From assembly GCA_003697105.1 (NCBI GenBank), contig RFFQ01000146.1, positions 1-64,000 of the forward strand: a DNA stretch of 64,000 nucleotides. Reading direction: 5' to 3'. The notes beneath the pieces are model-generated. The model worked only from the letters and a program-made list of their open reading frames with translations. It searched no databases and was not told the DNA's origin. The translations under genes and the position numbers were made by a program. The DNA comes from Gemmatimonadota bacterium. Its GTDB lineage: Bacteria > 4572-55 > J002. How positions within the stretch are numbered: the first letter of the stretch is position 1; the number at the start of each line of letters is the position of its first letter. This document shows positions 17,634-26,432 of the stretch, piece by piece.

Positions 17634-17670
17634 ATCGTTTTCTCCGACATAAGATGAGGTTACAAGTGAA

Positions 17671-19029
17671 TTATGTTCGCCAAGCTACTGCATTTTGAAT
17701 GCCATCGTACCGGGATTTCCACGGGGAATGGTATGTGCCGAGCACTTGCTGGCACATTCGTTCCATATCTTTTTCCCCTAACTGGACTTCCGTGCGGGCT
17801 TTCTGTTGAAATGCCTCCAAAGAAATATTGTCCAAAAAGAGTCCATCATGGTTCACGACGTTTGCCGGTAATAGGATGAGGTCTCCCGGTGGAGACGCTT
17901 TAACGGCGTTCAGAATATCGCGGGCGATCAATAGTCCGCTCACGGTGACATCCTCACCCCAAAATTCATTTTCCACAACGACCATCTGAACTGACAAATT
18001 TTCAATCCGGTTAAAGCATTGAACCACATCCGCGATGAACGTTGCCGGCATCACGGCGGTGACAAAGGTCACTTGACGCGGGGATTCAATCCGGGAAGGC
18101 AAGGTATGCTGAACGGCAGCAAAATCATCGATAAAGAGCCGTGCCATGCCCACACCATCCTCGATCTGGCTTAGATCATCGTAATAGTCACTTTCGGGGA
18201 AGGGCTGGCCGGCTTTCAGGAAAAATTCATCCGCCAGATAGATAAATCCGGTGCCGAATTCCTTCCGAAACCGCTGTTGCCAGGCGAACCCTTGCGTGAT
18301 GAGCTGTTGGGCAAATTCTGGAGTGACGGGGTTGATCTTCCGCAAGCGTCGTTCGTGACGGTATTTGGTGAGTCCGACCGGCACGACTGCTATCGAGCTT
18401 ACATGGGGATAAAATCGGGCTAAATCTTCTACCGTTTTTTCCAGATGCTCTCCGTCGTTGATACCCGGACAAAGAACGATCTGGGTATGCATTTCAATCC
18501 GGTTTTCGGCGAAAAATTGCAGATGCTCCAAAATCTTATCCGCATCCCGGTGAGCAATCATGCGCCGCCGCAGTTTAGGGTTTGTGGTATGGACGGAAAT
18601 ATAGATGGGGCTGAGGCGTTGCTCAACAATCCGCTCAAAATCCGCCGGTGTCATATTGGTCAGCGTGATATAATTGCCGTGCGAGAAGGACAGTCGGTAG
18701 TCATCGTCCTCAAAATAGAGTTCGGGGCGCATTCCGGCGGGCTGCTGGTGCACAAAGCAGAAGACACATTTATTTTTGCACTGTTCGTAAGTGGGTTCGA
18801 CAAAATCCACTCCGAGGGGTTCGTCATACTCTTTTTCGAGGACGTATTCGATGTGCTGTCCGGTTGCTTTCTGGCGCACCAAAAGGGTGATCTCTTCATC
18901 GGTGAACCAAAATTGGAAATCCAACGGATCCCGAATCAGTCGTCCGTTCACTTGTAAGATGGCATCACCGGGGGCAAGTTCGAGTTCTTCACCAAGACTA
19001 TTCGGGTGAACTTGTTTGATTTCCAGCAT
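17671..19029 (-). CDS. PDZ/DUF512 radical-SAM-like Fe-S protein
   Basis: A member of the widespread but functionally unassigned family with an N-terminal PDZ-like domain, a radical-SAM-like core and a C-terminal DUF512 domain. The PDZ part is at about residues 1-60 (PGDAILQVNGRLI). The cluster motif CKNKCVFCFVHQ (C-x3-C-x2-C, about 84-95) follows, then a core with SPIYISVHTTNP and TQIVLCPGINDG. The C-terminal DUF512 region has motifs including TAVMPA. Length (452 aa) is typical. It is the first gene of the operon running to 9.3 kb and has a near-consensus promoter. No reaction is established that I know of, so I name no substrate. Confidence 0.88.
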   Translation of the reverse strand: MLEIKQVHPNSLGEELELAPGDAILQVNGRLIRDPLDFQFWFTDEEITLLVRQKATGQHIEYVLEKEYDEPLGVDFVEPTYEQCKNKCVFCFVHQQPAGMRPELYFEDDDYRLSFSHGNYITLTNMTPADFERIVEQRLSPIYISVHTTNPKLRRRMIAHRDADKILEHLQFFAENRIEMHTQIVLCPGINDGEHLEKTVEDLARFYPHVSSIAVVPVGLTKYRHERRLRKINPVTPEFAQQLITQGFAWQQRFRKEFGTGFIYLADEFFLKAGQPFPESDYYDDLSQIEDGVGMARLFIDDFAAVQHTLPSRIESPRQVTFVTAVMPATFIADVVQCFNRIENLSVQMVVVENEFWGEDVTVSGLLIARDILNAVKASPPGDLILLPANVVNHDGLFLDNISLEAFQQKARTEVQLGEKDMERMCQQVLGTYHSPWKSRYDGIQNAVAWRT

Positions 19030-19088
19030 TGATGTTGTGCTCTTGTGGATGATAAAAATGGAAGAAAATACCGTTGCGGAGTGTCCGA

Positions 19089-19117
19089 ATGATAGCCGAT
19101 AACCCAGATTGTGTCAA
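19089..19117 (-). promoter_or_regulatory. strong sigma-70 promoter of the DUF512-glyQ-cyclic-DPG operon
   Basis: On the minus strand, a perfect TTGACA (19117-19112) is followed after 17 bp by TATCAT (19094-19089). The predicted leader to the ATG at 19029 is about 50-55 nt. This is among the best-matching promoters in the window and fits expression of a seven-gene operon. Confidence 0.7.
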
Positions 19118-19213
19118 GCATTATTCAGGGTGACACTGTTCGGGCATAAAAGATGCAATTTAGCGGAGGTACAGCACTGAAAAGAAAAATTATTTATCTA
19201 CAGGGGGTTTACA

Positions 19214-19594
19214 ATGGCTTTTGAAGGTAAAATTCTTGTCGCGGATGATGACCCGATGGTGCGGTCGCTTGCCGGTAAGGTTCTGAAACAAGAAGGATTT
19301 GATGTGGTTTTTGCTGAAGATGGACAACAGGCGGTAGAAGCCGCCCGGGACCCCATGATTAAACTAATTGTCATGGATGCGATGATGCCCAACTTGGATG
19401 GGCTTCGTGCGAGCGAACAGATCAAAGGGACAATCAATCCCGATGTGTTAATCCTTTTGCTAACGGCGGTGTACCGCATGACACCATTAAAATACCGCAA
19501 AAAAGGACATGAGGTAGTGGATTCGTTTATGGCAAAACCCTTTGATCTCTTTAGTTTTTTGACCGAAATCAAACGGATGTTGAACGTCAGCTAA
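19214..19594 (+). CDS. single-domain response regulator (CheY-like receiver)
   Basis: A stand-alone receiver domain of 126 residues: acidic pocket DDDP (about 11-14), phosphoacceptor Asp55 in VMDAMMPN, Thr in LLLTAVYR and Lys in FMAKPFD. It has no output domain, so it probably acts by protein-protein contact or as a phosphorelay shuttle, like CheY or Spo0F. ATG 19214 has AGGGGG six nt upstream. The gene is monocistronic: a divergent operon lies upstream and a bidirectional terminator follows. No kinase is adjacent. Confidence 0.93.
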   Translation: MAFEGKILVADDDPMVRSLAGKVLKQEGFDVVFAEDGQQAVEAARDPMIKLIVMDAMMPNLDGLRASEQIKGTINPDVLILLLTAVYRMTPLKYRKKGHEVVDSFMAKPFDLFSFLTEIKRMLNVS

Positions 19595-19634
19595 ACGGTC
19601 TTCCGCCTTGATGGTGTCACCTTAATTTTAATGG

Positions 19635-19664
19635 AAAACCCGATCCGAACCGGATCGGGTTTTT
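19635..19664. terminator. bidirectional intrinsic terminator
   Basis: A perfect hairpin (AACCCGATCCG / CGGATCGGGTT, loop AAC) ends in TTTTT on the plus strand and TTTT on the minus strand. It lies between the convergent receiver gene (stop at 19594) and the Old Yellow Enzyme gene (stop at 19688) and can serve both. Confidence 0.85.
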
Positions 19665-19687
19665 CTGTTCATAGCGGCGAGTGGCGA

Positions 19688-20743
19688 TCACCCCACCGCC
19701 CAGTGATACGGATCCGGGTAATTAAGATATTTCTTTTGACCCAGTTGATGTGCCGCATGAATCGCCCAGTAGGGGTCGCGTAACATCTCTCGCCCTAATA
19801 GAACGAGGTCTGCCTGACCCAAGCGAATGATCTGATCCGCTTGGCGGGGTTCGGTGATAATGCCCACAGCGGCAGTCGGTATCGCCGCTTCCCGCCGAAT
19901 TCGTTCCGCAAATGGGACTTGAAATCCAGACCCCACCGGATAGTGGGCATCGATCACGGCGCCCCCGGAGCTACAATCGATTAGGTCTATCCCTTCCCTT
20001 TTCAATATGTGGGAAAGCTCGACAGATTCTTCAATGGTCCAGCCACCTTCCACCCAATCCGTACAGGAAAGACGGACGGTAAAAGGCTTATTTTCGGGCC
20101 AGACCTCACGCATCAGCCGGACGGTTTCAATGGTAAACCGAATCCGATTCTCAAAACTGCCCCCATAAGCATCTGTACGGTGGTTGGATAAAGGGGAGTG
20201 GAAACTATGTACCAAGTAGCCATGGGCACCATGGAGTTCCAACCAGTCGTAGCCGGCATCCACTGCCCGGCGGGTTGCTTCCCGAAAGGCGTGTTGTACA
20301 GTCTGAATATCATCGCGGGTCATCTCTTGTGGAATCCAACTGGCATTGCCACCAAAAGCAATCGGGCTGGGGGCAATCTGTTGCCAATCGCCCCATACCC
20401 CATTCCAGCGGCGGGGTGTACCGGCTTTTCGCCCGGCGTGCCCCAACTGGATACCCGGTACTGCCCCCCACCTCTTGATAAAACGGGTGATGGGGATCAT
20501 GGGTTCAATCTGATCATCATTCCAAAGTCCCACATCGTTGGGGGAAATTTGTCCGCGATATTCTACGGCGGTCGCTTCTGCGATGACCAGCGCGGCACCA
20601 CCAACTGCCCGTGACCCCAAATGCACCAGATGCCAGTCGTTCATCATTCCCCCTTCACTACTGTATTGGCACATGGGCGATACCCCAATCCGGTTACGAA
20701 GCGTGACCGCTTTTATCCTAAATTCATCAAATAAATGTGACAT
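19688..20743 (-). CDS. Old Yellow Enzyme family NADH:flavin oxidoreductase
   Basis: FMN-dependent ene-reductase of the YqjM/NamA class, which reduces activated C=C bonds with NAD(P)H. The (beta/alpha)8 barrel is evident, with N-terminal LRNRIGVSPMCQYS including the class-typical Cys, the catalytic WLELHGAHGYLVHSF region (His pair and substrate contacts), and C-terminal FMN-phosphate motifs VGIITEP and LLGREMLRDPYW. It is 351 residues from ATG 20743, which has GAGGA at correct spacing; the track start at 20758 is less likely. The physiological substrate is unknown; such enzymes often act in detoxification. It is monocistronic. Confidence 0.93.
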   Translation of the reverse strand: MSHLFDEFRIKAVTLRNRIGVSPMCQYSSEGGMMNDWHLVHLGSRAVGGAALVIAEATAVEYRGQISPNDVGLWNDDQIEPMIPITRFIKRWGAVPGIQLGHAGRKAGTPRRWNGVWGDWQQIAPSPIAFGGNASWIPQEMTRDDIQTVQHAFREATRRAVDAGYDWLELHGAHGYLVHSFHSPLSNHRTDAYGGSFENRIRFTIETVRLMREVWPENKPFTVRLSCTDWVEGGWTIEESVELSHILKREGIDLIDCSSGGAVIDAHYPVGSGFQVPFAERIRREAAIPTAAVGIITEPRQADQIIRLGQADLVLLGREMLRDPYWAIHAAHQLGQKKYLNYPDPYHWAVG

Positions 20744-20796
20744 GATTCCTCTTTCCAAAAAATGAACATGAGTGTGCTTTCTTGAGGGACGCGGAT

Positions 20797-20825
20797 TGAA
20801 TACACAATTCTGCCACGATTGTCAA
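20797..20825 (-). promoter_or_regulatory. probable promoter of the Old Yellow Enzyme gene
   Basis: On the minus strand, a perfect TTGACA (20825-20820) is followed after 17 bp by a weaker TATTCA (20802-20797). It lies about 55 nt upstream of ATG 20743 and is divergent from the promoter at 20837-20865. Confidence 0.5.
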
Positions 20826-20836
20826 AGGGTTATTGT

Positions 20837-20865
20837 TTGCCTGAATGCGGCGTTTGTGTTATATT
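20837..20865 (+). promoter_or_regulatory. probable promoter of the small frameshifted ORF
   Basis: TTGCCT (20837-20842) and TATATT (20860-20865) are separated by 17 bp, about 45 nt before the ATG at 20911. A second TATAAT at 20907-20912 has no good -35 and overlaps the proposed start codon. Confidence 0.4.
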
Positions 20866-20910
20866 CTGCGCAGTCCAAATGTATCGAATTTTTACAACCA
20901 CTTGCTTATA

Positions 20911-21194
20911 ATGAGGATGTTGCTTGTGACTTTTGAAAAAAGGTTCGTATTCACTCTACCGACCCCGATCTGGAGTCGATCAACGGCGAGTTGGGGGTGA
21001 TTCTCGGAATGGGCACGGATGCCGAACCGGTTGTATATGGTGTATTCATTTACCGTGATGAAACGGTTTGGTCGTTAGAGGCAGTACACTTGCCATCTAC
21101 TGGTGAATTTGCTCGCTGGGAACATCTTTATGAGGATGCCACCGTGATTCGAGTGCAAGTAGATGAAAGTGGGCGCGGTATTTTAGCCGAATAA
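20911..21194 (+). CDS. small unknown protein with an apparent frameshift in a poly-A run
   Basis: I do not recognise this protein. The track ORF starts at TTG 20991, but the same frame is open back to a TGA at 20934 and reads as plausible protein (KKVRIHSTDPDLESINGEL). A start (ATG 20911 or GTG 20926) lies in the neighbouring frame and reaches that protein only by a -1 shift at the run of six A (GAAAAAAGG). With one extra A the ORF would be one continuous protein of about 94 residues. Explanations are a sequencing indel, a genuine inactivating mutation, or slippage at the A-run. The product would be soluble and acidic. It is followed nine nt later by the truncated amylase-like ORF. Confidence 0.45.
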
Positions 21195-21268
21195 GAGAGT
21201 CCTTGTCCCGTTCCGAATGGATGCCCTGTCTGACCTTCATACCCCCATCCCCACAGCGGGTCAATCAC

Positions 21269-22018
21269 ATGATTCCTACCTGGCAAAATAGTTTGCACAG
21301 TGATGGTACATCGCTATTTTTATCGCCCAACTATCCCCAGTTGGGGGAGGATGTCACCGTCAAACTCCGGGTGTTTAAAACAAACCCGATCTGGAGGATT
21401 TGGGTGCGAACGATCCCCGATGGCGAACCGCTCTTTTACGACATGACGTGTCTAGCAACAGATGCTATTTTTGAATGGTGGCAAACCGAGATACGCCTCG
21501 ATGCTCCCCTTGTGAACTACCGGTTTTTGCTGGAAGATGACCAACACCAGCGTTGGCACTACAATCAAGCGGGCTGTTGGGCACACGAACCTCCCGATGA
21601 TGCCGATTTTAAGATTATCGCCGGTTACCATCCACCGGCGTGGCTTCACGACCGAATTTTTTACCAGATTTTTCCGGATCGGTTCTGTGATGGTGACCCG
21701 GCGAAGAACGTCCGGGAGGGGGAATATACCTATTTGGGTTACACGACCTCTACCCGAAACTGGGGTGACCCTCCCCCAAAATGGGCAACTCACGGAAATT
21801 TGGACTTTTTCGGAGGTGACCTCGCGGGGATTCAACAGCAGATTTGCTATTTGCAGGAGTTAGGGGTCAATGCACTCTATCTCAATCCCATTTTTGAAGC
21901 GCGGAGCAACCATAAATATGACCCTGTGGATTATTTCAAAATTGATGCGCACTTCGGGACAAATGCAGGCTTTGCCCGTCTGATTTACAGGTATTCTTTG
22001 CCTGAAGGTTTCGTTTAG
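21269..22018 (+). pseudogene. truncated neopullulanase/cyclomaltodextrinase-like gene (GH13)
   Basis: The protein matches only the N-terminal part of a GH13 maltogenic enzyme. It has an N-terminal beta domain (about 10-110), then the start of the catalytic barrel: FYQIFPDRFCDGDP, the linker GNLDFFGGDLAGI, and conserved region I-like YLNPIFEARSNHKYDPVDY. The reading frame then leaves the family after HFGTNAGFARLI and stops 10 residues later. Full-length relatives have about 500-600 residues. The catalytic Asp/Glu regions II-IV are absent, so no hydrolase activity is expected. No remaining part is found downstream: the next 110 nt are non-coding and then a glycosyltransferase begins. A rearrangement near 21985 is the simplest cause. 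ATG 21269 is chosen over TTG 21203. Confidence 0.8.
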
Positions 22019-22089
22019 AAAATCATTTGACATCTGTCTTGTTTCACCCTACTTTCTGTGCCGAAATCAGCGTCGATTCGGGTTTTTTG

Positions 22090-22119
22090 TTGACGTAAAC
22101 GTGAAAGTTCAGCTATAAT
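22090..22119 (+). promoter_or_regulatory. strong sigma-70 promoter of the glycosyltransferase gene
   Basis: TTGACG (22090-22095) and a perfect TATAAT (22114-22119) are separated by 18 bp. The predicted transcription start (about 22126) lies only about 8-11 nt before ATG 22134/22137, implying a very short leader. Confidence 0.65.
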
Positions 22120-22133
22120 TACTAGGATTCGTG

Positions 22134-23024
22134 ATGATGTCTGTACCGCGTACGGTCATGGTTTCCGCATCGATTGTGACGTGGAATAGTGCCGCTTACA
22201 TTCGGGATTGTTTACGCTCTTTACTGGATTCTGGACCTCGCATTCAATTGGAGATCACGGTTGTTGATAATGCCTCATCTGATGAGACGGTGAGCGTGAT
22301 TCAGCGTGAGTTTCCTCATATCCGGCTTATTCAAAATGAGACAAATCTGGGTTATACGCGGGCGATGAATCAAGGTATTGCTGGTGCGCAGGGGGATTTT
22401 ATTTTGCAACTCAATCCCGACACCATCTTGTTTCCGGGGGCACTGGAGACGATGGTTGATTTTTTGCAGATGCACCCAGAAGTAGGCTTGGTGGGACCGC
22501 AATTACTTGACCCCGATGGAACGGTACAACCCTCCTGTCGCGAATTCCCAACATTTCGGACGCTTGTGTATGAAATGTTCGGTTTATCATGGCTTTTTCC
22601 GCGCAGTCCCCGATTTGGACATTGGCGAATGGGGTATTTTGATCACCTCACGTCACGAGTTGTTGACCAGCCGATGGGCGCTTGTGTGTTGATCCGCAAG
22701 GATGTGATGGCGCAGATCGGGCAGTTGGATGAGCGATTTTTCATGTTTTACAGTGATGTGGATTTGTGCGTACAAGTTCAGCGTTTGGGTTATCAAAATT
22801 ATTTTTTAGTGGATGCACAAGTAACCCATTATAAAGGGGTTAGTGTTAAGCGTCGCCGTCCGGCGATGATTTACTCTGCCCACCAAAGCATGTATGCCTT
22901 TTTGAAGAAATATTACGCAAATCAGCCGTTGAAACTTGCTTTAAGCAAAGCGATATTATTTATCGGTAGCGGGTTGCGTATCAGTTGGGATTATTCAACC
23001 GTATGGCTTCACGCAAAATCTTAA
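22134..23024 (+). CDS. family 2 glycosyltransferase (rhamnosyltransferase-like)
   Basis: GT-A fold transferase that adds a sugar from a nucleotide-sugar donor to a polysaccharide or lipid-linked acceptor. Motifs: SIVTWNSAAYIRDCL (about 11-25), DNASSDETV for nucleotide binding, the DXD-equivalent LNPDT (about residue 87), and the acceptor-side MFYSDVDLC. About 296 residues, usual for this subfamily, with no membrane helix except a weak hydrophobic stretch near the C-terminus. GTG 22131, ATG 22134 and ATG 22137 are all possible; AGGA at 22124-22127 favours the ATGs. Its 3' end overlaps the next gene by 22 nt. The target glycan is unknown, as no polysaccharide cluster surrounds it. Confidence 0.9.
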   Translation: MMSVPRTVMVSASIVTWNSAAYIRDCLRSLLDSGPRIQLEITVVDNASSDETVSVIQREFPHIRLIQNETNLGYTRAMNQGIAGAQGDFILQLNPDTILFPGALETMVDFLQMHPEVGLVGPQLLDPDGTVQPSCREFPTFRTLVYEMFGLSWLFPRSPRFGHWRMGYFDHLTSRVVDQPMGACVLIRKDVMAQIGQLDERFFMFYSDVDLCVQVQRLGYQNYFLVDAQVTHYKGVSVKRRRPAMIYSAHQSMYAFLKKYYANQPLKLALSKAILFIGSGLRISWDYSTVWLHAKS

Positions 23025-24064
23025 CCGTCGCTTTAATGACCTTGATCTTGATTAGCAGTTTCCCGGTAATGAGCCGGGGACAGGTGACCGCTTTTCGGGA
23101 AACGCCCCGTGCCGGAGGAATGGGTCGCGCCTTCATTGCCGTTGCCGAAGGGGTCGATGCCGTCTTCCATAACCCATCTGGGTTGGCACGAAATACGCGA
23201 TTTCCCAAAATTTTCTATAGCGGTATTGACGAATTCAGTTATGATTGGACACGGGAAGGTCTCTCGCAGAAATTTCAGGATCGAGGGGGATATTTCACGA
23301 CAGTTGAATATTCGGCATCACTCACCGGACGAATGCGGCAGGTGACCGGACTTCCGCCGGATAACATAAGTGATGAATCGTGGTCATATCGCGAATATCA
23401 TCTTGAAATTTCCTCTGCCGAGCCTACTTCCGAGCAGTTGTTGGTTGGGCTTAGCGGTTATTACACCTACCAAACCAGCGCGGATTGGAAATTTTCCCGG
23501 CAACATAGTTTTGGAGGAGACCTCTCGCTCTTATTCAGCCCCCAAAAATATGTGCAACTGGGGTTGGTCACCCATAACTTGCTAAAAACAAAATCGAATA
23601 CCGTTTATTTTGATTACTTTGGACGCGGGATTGTGACCCGCGATGCCCCGCGTGACTTCAGTGTGGGGGTTTGTTTCCGCTTAGGCAGAGGGTTTTTGCT
23701 CGCCGGCGATATTCATAACGTGTTGGAACGGACAATCCATACCGCCACATTTGAAAATGAGATTGAACTCCGCCGGAGCTACCATCTCGGTCTGGAAATA
23801 GACCTGTTCCAAACCATTCAAGTCCGAAGCGGTGTGAGTACGTCCTATCAGATTGTCGATTTTTACGATGAAACCGATGACGGTGATTTTAGTTACACCG
23901 CTACAAGTAGTTTTTCCGTTGGACTGGGAGCGCGCTATCGTCACATGAGTATGGATACCGCATTTATTTTAGATAAGCGCCGGGATAAAATGAAAAATTT
24001 TGAAGATGTTACCATCAAACGGGACCCGTATCACCTGATGTTTTCGTTGGTATGGGCATTATAA
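23003..24064 (+). CDS. PorV/UPF0164-like outer-membrane beta-barrel protein
   Basis: Predicted outer-membrane protein of the FadL-related PorV/PorQ type. A signal peptide (about 1-25, ending near MSRGQV) is followed by the diagnostic N-terminal pattern RAGGMGRAFIAVAEGVDAVFHNPSGLA. Alternating amphipathic beta strands run to the end, with a hydrophobic final strand (HLMFSLVWAL). About 353 residues from ATG 23003. PorV proteins shuttle or anchor cargo in type IX secretion, and this bacterium encodes a protease with a type IX-like tail (53.8 kb). A link is plausible but unproven, because many PorV-like paralogues have other roles. Confidence 0.8.
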   Translation: MASRKILTVALMTLILISSFPVMSRGQVTAFRETPRAGGMGRAFIAVAEGVDAVFHNPSGLARNTRFPKIFYSGIDEFSYDWTREGLSQKFQDRGGYFTTVEYSASLTGRMRQVTGLPPDNISDESWSYREYHLEISSAEPTSEQLLVGLSGYYTYQTSADWKFSRQHSFGGDLSLLFSPQKYVQLGLVTHNLLKTKSNTVYFDYFGRGIVTRDAPRDFSVGVCFRLGRGFLLAGDIHNVLERTIHTATFENEIELRRSYHLGLEIDLFQTIQVRSGVSTSYQIVDFYDETDDGDFSYTATSSFSVGLGARYRHMSMDTAFILDKRRDKMKNFEDVTIKRDPYHLMFSLVWAL

Positions 24065-24151
24065 GTGGATTAAGTATGCCCCATTTCCGTCATCAATGCG
24101 CCCGTTGGTGATGATTACCGTTCTGTTTTTTGATCCAAGCAGGAGAGACCT

Positions 24152-25333
24152 ATGAATCGTCCTTCCGATGGCACCATGCCGGATTTGCCATTGCTGATCA
24201 TCACCCTCATCTTAGTGGGAATCGGCACCGTGATGGTATATAGCTCCAGTGTTGCGGTTGCCGCACGTGAGTTTGGGGGTGCGGAGTTTTTTCTTAAGCG
24301 ACAAATTGCCCGGGCAGTGATTGCCGTCATTATTATGACACTCTTTTTGATGTTTGATTACCGCCTTTACCAGCAGATGGCTAAAGTGCTTTTTGCTGTT
24401 TGCTTAGGGTTATTGTTGATTGTGCTTTTGCCGCAGGTCGGGGGGCGTGTCGTTGCGGAAACCAACGTTCGCCGTTGGCTCTCATTTGGTTCGCTTACGT
24501 TTCAGCCGGTGGAGTTTGTCAAAATTGGGTTAATTATTTATCTTGCGGCGGCCTTAGTGCGCAAGCGCGAGGTGATCACCTCCTTCACCCAAGGGTATCT
24601 CCCCTTACTGCTGGTGGTTGCCATCACCTTCACCTTAATTGTCTCCCAGCCGGCATTTGGCTATGCGTTGCTGATTGGGATGATTTCCATGGTGATGCTG
24701 TTTGTCGGGGGAGTCAAAATCTCGCATCTGGTTTTAACGGCGATTTCCGCACTGCCATTTTTATACCTGATTGTCCTGCGTGCCGATTACCGGTTACAAC
24801 GGGTGCTGACCTTTTTAAACCCGGAAAGCGACCCGTTAGATAAAGGATACCAACTGCATCAGTCTTTAATTGCCATTGGTTCGGGGCAGATTATGGGCGT
24901 CGGGTTGGGGCAAGGACGCCAAAAGTTCGGTTTTTTGCCGGAAGCCTCAACCGACTTTATTTTTTCCATTATTGGGGAAGAAACCGGTTTTATCGGGGCT
25001 GTGATTGTTATCAGCCTGTTTTTAGCGATTGTCTGGCGCGGGGTGCAGATCGCTCGTCACGCATCTGACCTGTTTGGATTCTATCTGGCAATCGGTATCA
25101 CGGCGATGATTTTCCTTTCGGCTTGTATTAATATGGCAATGGTCACGGGATTGATTCCGATTACGGGATTACCGTTACCATTCATCAGTTACGGCGGGTC
25201 GTCCTTGGTGTTTACCCTTGGGGCTGTCGGCATCTTGCTCAACATTTCGCGCTATGCCTCCCCAGAGCGAAAGAAAGGGTTAGTCACCAAACATCCCTCG
25301 TTTATGGACAAAATGCGCTATGCCCAAAATTAA
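24152..25333 (+). CDS. ftsW: lipid II polymerase of division, FtsW
   Basis: SEDS-family peptidoglycan glycosyltransferase acting at the septum with its cognate class B PBP. About ten transmembrane helices; family signatures include QPAFGYALLI, LPEASTDFIFSIIGEETG and the C-terminal LPLPFISYGGSSLV. 393 residues, normal. FtsW rather than RodA is chosen because murG follows directly with a 14-nt overlap, as in division clusters. The remaining dcw genes (mur ligases, ftsQAZ) are absent, so the cluster is broken up in this genome. GGAGAG precedes the ATG. Confidence 0.93.
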   Translation: MNRPSDGTMPDLPLLIITLILVGIGTVMVYSSSVAVAAREFGGAEFFLKRQIARAVIAVIIMTLFLMFDYRLYQQMAKVLFAVCLGLLLIVLLPQVGGRVVAETNVRRWLSFGSLTFQPVEFVKIGLIIYLAAALVRKREVITSFTQGYLPLLLVVAITFTLIVSQPAFGYALLIGMISMVMLFVGGVKISHLVLTAISALPFLYLIVLRADYRLQRVLTFLNPESDPLDKGYQLHQSLIAIGSGQIMGVGLGQGRQKFGFLPEASTDFIFSIIGEETGFIGAVIVISLFLAIVWRGVQIARHASDLFGFYLAIGITAMIFLSACINMAMVTGLIPITGLPLPFISYGGSSLVFTLGAVGILLNISRYASPERKKGLVTKHPSFMDKMRYAQN

Positions 25334-26417
25334 GATTGTGATTGCGGGAGGTGGGACTGGCGGGCATGTCTATCCGGGCATTGCAATTGCGCAGGAATTA
25401 AAACGGCTGCAACCGGATTGCGAAATCACCTTTGTCGGGACAAAACACCGGATTGAAAGCCGGATTGTACCGAAAGAGGGTTTTCCGTTTAAGTCTATTT
25501 GGGTTCTCCCCTTTTCACGACGCTTCCACTGGCGCACGGTGCTGTTTGTTCCTGTTTTGTTGGTGGGTATCATTCAATCCTTTTTTTTTCTACGGCGCTA
25601 CCGCCCGGCGGTCGTGGTTGGCACCGGTGGCTTTGTGAGTGGCCCGGTGTTGGTGGCGGCTCATGGACTCGGTATCCCGACACTGATTCAAGAGCAGAAT
25701 AGTTTACCCGGCATTACCAACAAGCTGTTTGCCAAATATGCGAGTGAAATTCATGTCAGTTTTGAGCAATCCCGGCGTTATTTTAAGCGGGCGGGTGTTT
25801 TTATGACCGGAAATCCGGTACGAAGTGCTCCCCCCAACATGACACCGGTACGGGCAAAAACCATTTTCCAACTAGACCCGCAACGTCCCGTGCTGTTAGT
25901 GGTGGGAGGGAGTCAGGGTGCTCATGCGATTAATCAGGTTGTCGGGCAGGCATTAGCGCATCTTGACCCGAATCTTCAACTGATTTGGCAGACGGGTCGT
26001 GCTGATTACGAGTGGGTACGCTCCGTTGCGGAACCGTTTGCCGGACGGGTTATCGTGCGCGACTTTATCTACAATATGGAAGAAGCTTATCTGGCGGCGG
26101 ATGTCGCACTTTGCCGGGCAGGTGCCACGACCATCGCAGAATTGATGTTGTATGGCTGCCCAGCGATTTTAGTACCGTTTCCTCAAGCGGCGGAAAATCA
26201 TCAGGAACTTAATGCCCAAAGTTTGGTTGAAGAAGGCGCGGCGGTGCTTTTGCGCCAATCGGAACTGACACCGGAAACCTTACTCTCTCAATTACAACAC
26301 TTACTGGATCATCCCCGTCAATTGGAGGAGATGTCTTTTCATCTCCGGCATCTCAGCCGACCTGATGCCGCTAACCAGATTGCCAAGCGCATTTTGTACT
26401 ATGCCGGGGAATTTTAA
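25320..26417 (+). CDS. murG: UDP-GlcNAc:lipid I GlcNAc transferase MurG
   Basis: Peripheral inner-membrane GT-B enzyme converting lipid I to lipid II for peptidoglycan. The glycine-rich GGGTGGHVYPGIAIA near the N-terminus, a second G-loop VGGSQGAHAIN (about residue 198) and donor-site CRAGATTIAEL (about 263-273) plus PFPQAAENHQ are all intact. 365 residues, typical. It overlaps ftsW by 14 nt, indicating coupled translation. Confidence 0.97.
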   Translation: MPKIKIVIAGGGTGGHVYPGIAIAQELKRLQPDCEITFVGTKHRIESRIVPKEGFPFKSIWVLPFSRRFHWRTVLFVPVLLVGIIQSFFFLRRYRPAVVVGTGGFVSGPVLVAAHGLGIPTLIQEQNSLPGITNKLFAKYASEIHVSFEQSRRYFKRAGVFMTGNPVRSAPPNMTPVRAKTIFQLDPQRPVLLVVGGSQGAHAINQVVGQALAHLDPNLQLIWQTGRADYEWVRSVAEPFAGRVIVRDFIYNMEEAYLAADVALCRAGATTIAELMLYGCPAILVPFPQAAENHQELNAQSLVEEGAAVLLRQSELTPETLLSQLQHLLDHPRQLEEMSFHLRHLSRPDAANQIAKRILYYAGEF

Positions 26418-26432
26418 GGAGATTCTCCCTTT

